Below, piece by piece: positions 5,237 to 7,331 of a DNA stretch of 7,331 nt. The stretch is from positions 1 through 7,331 of the forward strand of contig JAUXDR010000048.1 of the NCBI GenBank assembly GCA_030618205.1. Reading direction: 5' to 3'. How positions within the stretch are numbered: position 1 is the stretch's first letter; every line of letters begins with the position of its first letter. The stretch comes from Deltaproteobacteria bacterium. Its GTDB lineage: Bacteria > Desulfobacterota > Dissulfuribacteria > Dissulfuribacterales > UBA3076. A program made the translations under genes and the position numbers. The notes below the pieces were generated by a model that was given only the letters and a program-made list of their open reading frames with translations, had not been told where the DNA came from and did no database searches.

Positions 5237-6520
5237 TCATCTATTCATGGATGCCAAAAACTCGGCGTTGTTTTCTGTCCCCTTCATTTTGTCCAGGAGG
5301 AATTCCATGCTGTCTACCGGGTTTAAGGGTGACAGAAGTTTTCGCAAGAGCCAGATTCGATTCAACACATCCTCGGGCAGCAGCAACTCTTCTTTCCTGG
5401 TGCCGGAGTGGTTGATGTCGATTGAGGGGAATATCCGTTTGTCAGTGAGCTTTCTGTCTAAATGTATTTCCATGTTTCCAGTGCCCTTAAACTCTTCAAA
5501 TATGACCTCGTCCATTCGGCTTCCTGTATCCACAAGGGCAGTGGCAATTATTGTAAGACTACCCCCTTCCTCGATGTTTCTGGCAGCTCCGAAGAAGCGC
5601 TTGGGTTTCTGAAGCGCATTGGAGTCTACACCCCCGGAGAGGATCTTGCCACTGGGAGGAACTACGGTGTTATAGGCCCTGGCAAGCCTGGTGATACTAT
5701 CCAGAAGTATCACCACGTCGCGTTTATGCTCCACCAGGCGTTTTGCCTTCTCAATAACCATTTTGGAGACCTGGACATGGCGCTGGGCCGGCTCATCGAA
5801 CGTCGAGCTGACAACCTCAGCCTTTACAATGCGTTGCATGTCTGTGACTTCCTCCGGTCTTTCATCTATGAGCAGGACAATCAATATGACCTCGGGGTGA
5901 TTTCTGGTGATACTGTTGGCGATATTTTGGAGGAGCATTGTCTTGCCGGTTCGGGGAGGTGCGACGATAAGTCCTCTTTGGCCCTTACCGACCGGAGTCA
6001 TAAAATCCATTATCCTGGCGGAATAGTTATCTGAATCGGTCTCCAGGTTGAAGCGCTCATCAGGATAGAGAGGTGTGAGGTTATCAAAGATTACCTTATC
6101 AAAGGATGCCTCGGGGGCATCATGGTTCAGGGATTCTACCTTTAGCAGAGCAAAGTATCGTTCCCCCTCCTTGGGAGGACGGATCTGGCCGGAGATGGTG
6201 TCGCCGGTTTTCAAAGCAAAACGTCTGATTTGTGACGGAGATACGTATATGTCATCCGGACCTGGCAGGTAATTGTAGTCCGGGCTGCGAAGGAAACCAA
6301 ATCCATCCTGAAGTATTTCCAGCACACCCTCGCCATACACAGAACCGCCATTGGCGGTCTGGGCCTTAAGTATAGCAAAGATGATCTCCTGTTTACGCAT
6401 CCCGCTGGGAGAATCTACGCCCAGGTCTTTTGCTATTTTGTGAAGTTCACCCATGCCTTTACGTTTTAAATCAGCTAAAACTATTATTTTTACTCTATTT
6501 GCTTTTGATATTTTAGGCAT
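5237..6520 (-). CDS. rho: Transcription termination factor Rho
   Basis: Rho is a homohexameric RNA-dependent ATPase/translocase that releases RNA polymerase from untranslated transcripts. The 427 residues follow the E. coli protein (419) with a constant offset of +9 through the ATPase core. The N-terminal domain has [20 protein letters not shown] (15-34) and [14 protein letters not shown] (41-54). The RNA-binding cold-shock-like domain has [20 protein letters not shown] (72-91) and [10 protein letters not shown]. The ATPase domain has Walker A APPRTGKT (187-194), catalytic E220 in IDERPEEV, Walker B VVILLD ending at D274, the Q-loop SGKILSGG (290-297, K292), the R-loop GTGNME (346-351) and arginine finger R375 in SGTRKEE. 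R190 replaces E. coli K181, whereas K193 is kept. The first ~14 residues precede the usual LADLK start. ATG 6520 is preceded by AGAGG (complement of 6528-6532) at 7 bases. It converges on rpmC. Confidence 0.98.
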   Translation of the reverse strand: MPKISKANRVKIIVLADLKRKGMGELHKIAKDLGVDSPSGMRKQEIIFAILKAQTANGGSVYGEGVLEILQDGFGFLRSPDYNYLPGPDDIYVSPSQIRRFALKTGDTISGQIRPPKEGERYFALLKVESLNHDAPEASFDKVIFDNLTPLYPDERFNLETDSDNYSARIMDFMTPVGKGQRGLIVAPPRTGKTMLLQNIANSITRNHPEVILIVLLIDERPEEVTDMQRIVKAEVVSSTFDEPAQRHVQVSKMVIEKAKRLVEHKRDVVILLDSITRLARAYNTVVPPSGKILSGGVDSNALQKPKRFFGAARNIEEGGSLTIIATALVDTGSRMDEVIFEEFKGTGNMEIHLDRKLTDKRIFPSIDINHSGTRKEELLLPEDVLNRIWLLRKLLSPLNPVDSMEFLLDKMKGTENNAEFLASMNR

Positions 6521-6624
6521 GGTTTTACCTCTACGGGGTTTGCGTATTCTTAAAAGAGTCTGCGGGCGTAAATTTTTTGAAGAGATCCAAGTTGTAATGA
6601 AGTCCGAAAAAACACAGCAATTGT

Positions 6625-6630
6625 ATTATA
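6625..6630 (-). promoter_or_regulatory. Possible -10 element of the rho promoter
   Basis: On the - strand these bases read TATAAT, a perfect sigma-70 -10, about 105 bases before the rho ATG. That would leave a ~100-base leader, compatible with the autoregulated leader known for rho in E. coli. No good -35 hexamer lies 16-18 bases upstream (AGGCGA at 17), so the call is tentative. Confidence 0.35.
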
Positions 6631-6941
6631 AAATAGGCTTAAACTAGTCGCCTTTGGGGGAGTTTTTTGATTAACTGCATACTGCTCCACACCAAATGTA
6701 ATTTGTAATTTGTTGTGAAGTGGGATGGCTTTTGCAGGATTTTAGCCGCGGGCAATGTTGCACCGTCTCTGCAAGATGCGACAGGTTAGCCTATAAAACC
6801 AGAAAAACGCAGCCCACATCAAGATAGGTAACGTGTTCTATATTTAATTGTTTAGTATCAGCAAAGGAATATTTAGCGTTTGAAAGCAGAAGGATTCATA
6901 CTAACCATGAATGCCACGGTTTTTATTTGTCAAACCTGAAT

Positions 6942-6962
6942 AATGGCCAGAAAATGGCCATT
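6942..6962. other. Perfect 8-bp hairpin in the rho-panE gap
   Basis: AATGGCCA-GAAAA-TGGCCATT forms an uninterrupted 8-bp stem with a 5-base loop. Only a short, broken T stretch follows on the + strand and none on the - strand, so it is not a standard intrinsic terminator. It lies about 95 bases beyond the panE stop and could lie in that gene's 3' region. Confidence 0.4.
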
Positions 6963-7024
6963 TATAACGTGGTGGCTTATACTTAATTAATCGCTTCCAA
7001 AGCCTGAATAAATAACATAATAAT

Positions 7025-7040
7025 ACAATTACGGAATTGT
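7025..7040 (-). terminator. Weak terminator-like hairpin after panE
   Basis: ACAATT (7025-7030) and AATTGT (7035-7040) form a 6-bp AT-rich stem with a 4-base loop, 16 bases past the panE stop. On the - strand it is followed by ATTATTAT rather than a clean T run. It is a poor intrinsic terminator by composition, but the only structure placed to end the panE transcript. Confidence 0.25.
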
Positions 7041-7056
7041 CAATGGCTTTTTTGTA

Positions 7057-7331
7057 TTAAAACGGATTTTTCCAGCCCAGACGTGAATTCAGGCGCACAA
7101 GAAGAGTCAAGACCTCGTTTACCGGGGTCGCAACTCCGAATTCTTTGCCCATCCCGGTAATGGCACCGTTAATGTAGTCGATTTCAGTGGGCCTGTTTTT
7201 TATACGGTCCTGGAGCATGGAGGACCTGTTTTCCGCAGTTGCCTTACACACTGAATTAACCATATTGTGGGCCTCTTCAAGTGAAAGGCCCAAGGCAATG
7301 TCCTTCTTTAATGACAACGTCCATGCCTCAG
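7057..7331 (-). CDS. panE: 2-dehydropantoate 2-reductase, C-terminal part (partial)
   Basis: The family reduces 2-dehydropantoate (ketopantoate) to pantoate with NADPH, in pantothenate/coenzyme A synthesis, in the cytoplasm. The visible part is the C-terminal all-helical ApbA/PanE domain. It contains NRSSMLQDRIKNRPTEIDYI, then NGAITGMGKEFGVATPVN and a final helix. The serine and glutamate of SSMLQD...TEID have the same spacing as E. coli S244 and E256, the substrate-binding and catalytic-site residues. The frame stays open through the window edge (upstream codons read E-A-W-T), so the TTG at 7315-7317 is not a start and the N-terminal NADPH-binding Rossmann fold lies beyond the window. Several PanE-like paralogues act on other 2-keto acids, so the exact substrate is less sure than the family. 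It points toward rho, with ~540 bases between. Confidence 0.9.
   Translation of the reverse strand, partial: EAWTLSLKKDIALGLSLEEAHNMVNSVCKATAENRSSMLQDRIKNRPTEIDYINGAITGMGKEFGVATPVNEVLTLLVRLNSRLGWKNPF

Larger units (their letters stand above)
6521..7056. other. Intergenic region between rho and panE, no gene recognised
   Basis: No convincing coding frame is seen on either strand. The part nearest rho (6521-6640) is presumably the rho leader and promoter. The 6690-6810 stretch contains two closely spaced AATTTGT copies (6710-6720) and the potential stem TTGCA/TGCAA (about 6759-6775), but matches no RNA family I recognise. The 6880-7056 stretch is AT-rich with a perfect 8-bp hairpin (6942-6962) and a 6-bp hairpin (7025-7040) just downstream of the panE stop. 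A degraded gene or a dispersed repeat cannot be excluded. Confidence 0.5.

Noticed and set aside
5462..6034. A 190-codon + strand open frame antisense to rho.
   Set aside because: It lies wholly inside the well-supported rho gene, resembles no family I know, and has no evident binding site. It is a shadow of rho codon use.
6453..6647. A 64-codon + strand frame crossing the rho start and leader.
   Set aside because: It overlaps the rho N terminus in antisense, has no family resemblance, and runs over the probable rho promoter.
6903..6928. AACC...GGTT followed by T-rich sequence, terminator-like on the + strand.
   Set aside because: The stem is only four pairs plus two after a mismatch, and no + strand gene lies upstream to be terminated.
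7315..7317. A TTG codon that could be taken as the start of the panE-like gene.
   Set aside because: The frame continues open upstream to the window edge and the visible part is only the C-terminal domain, so the true start lies outside.

Overview
The window is a bacterial translation-apparatus locus. On the + strand it holds the end of tuf followed by the S10 ribosomal protein cluster in canonical order: rpsJ, rplC, rplD, rplW, rplB, rpsS, rplV, rpsC, rplP, rpmC. A convergent gene for transcription terminator Rho follows on the - strand. A ~540-base stretch without a recognisable gene comes next, and the window ends inside a - strand gene for a 2-dehydropantoate 2-reductase (panE/apbA family). 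The direct tuf-rpsJ junction and the sequence flavour of L2, S10, L22 and Rho suggest a Gram-negative bacterium, perhaps of the Desulfobacterota (former Deltaproteobacteria). That placement is recall-based and tentative.

Layout: 1-134 tuf 3' end; 173-2888 rpsJ-rplC-rplD-rplW-rplB, tightly packed with overlapping stop/start codons at rplD-rplW and rplW-rplB; 2889-3064 an unusually long gap with a repeat-like, hairpin-forming element; 3065-5036 rpsS-rplV-rpsC-rplP-rpmC; 5037-5236 a gap containing a long palindrome built from 7-base units; 5237-6520 rho (-); 6521-7056 non-coding with small hairpins and a possible rho promoter; 7057-7331 the C-terminal part of panE (-), open at the window edge.

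The ribosomal genes encode proteins of both subunits: S10, S19 and S3 of the 30S head, and L3, L4, L23, L2, L22, L16 and L29 of the 50S. L4 and L22 line the exit tunnel and L23/L29 form its rim. They are presumably co-transcribed and translationally coupled. S10 is also the antitermination factor NusE, so a Rho antagonist and Rho itself lie in the same window, though nothing shows that the proximity is functional.

I see no clear new protein system. The most unusual points are non-coding or architectural. The usual S10-spc continuation (rpsQ, rplN, rplX...) is missing after rpmC, and that break coincides with a heptamer-built palindrome. A second repeat-like element splits the S10 cluster between rplB and rpsS and can form two mutually exclusive hairpins. 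rpsC uses a TTG start that lies inside a tiny out-of-frame reading frame.
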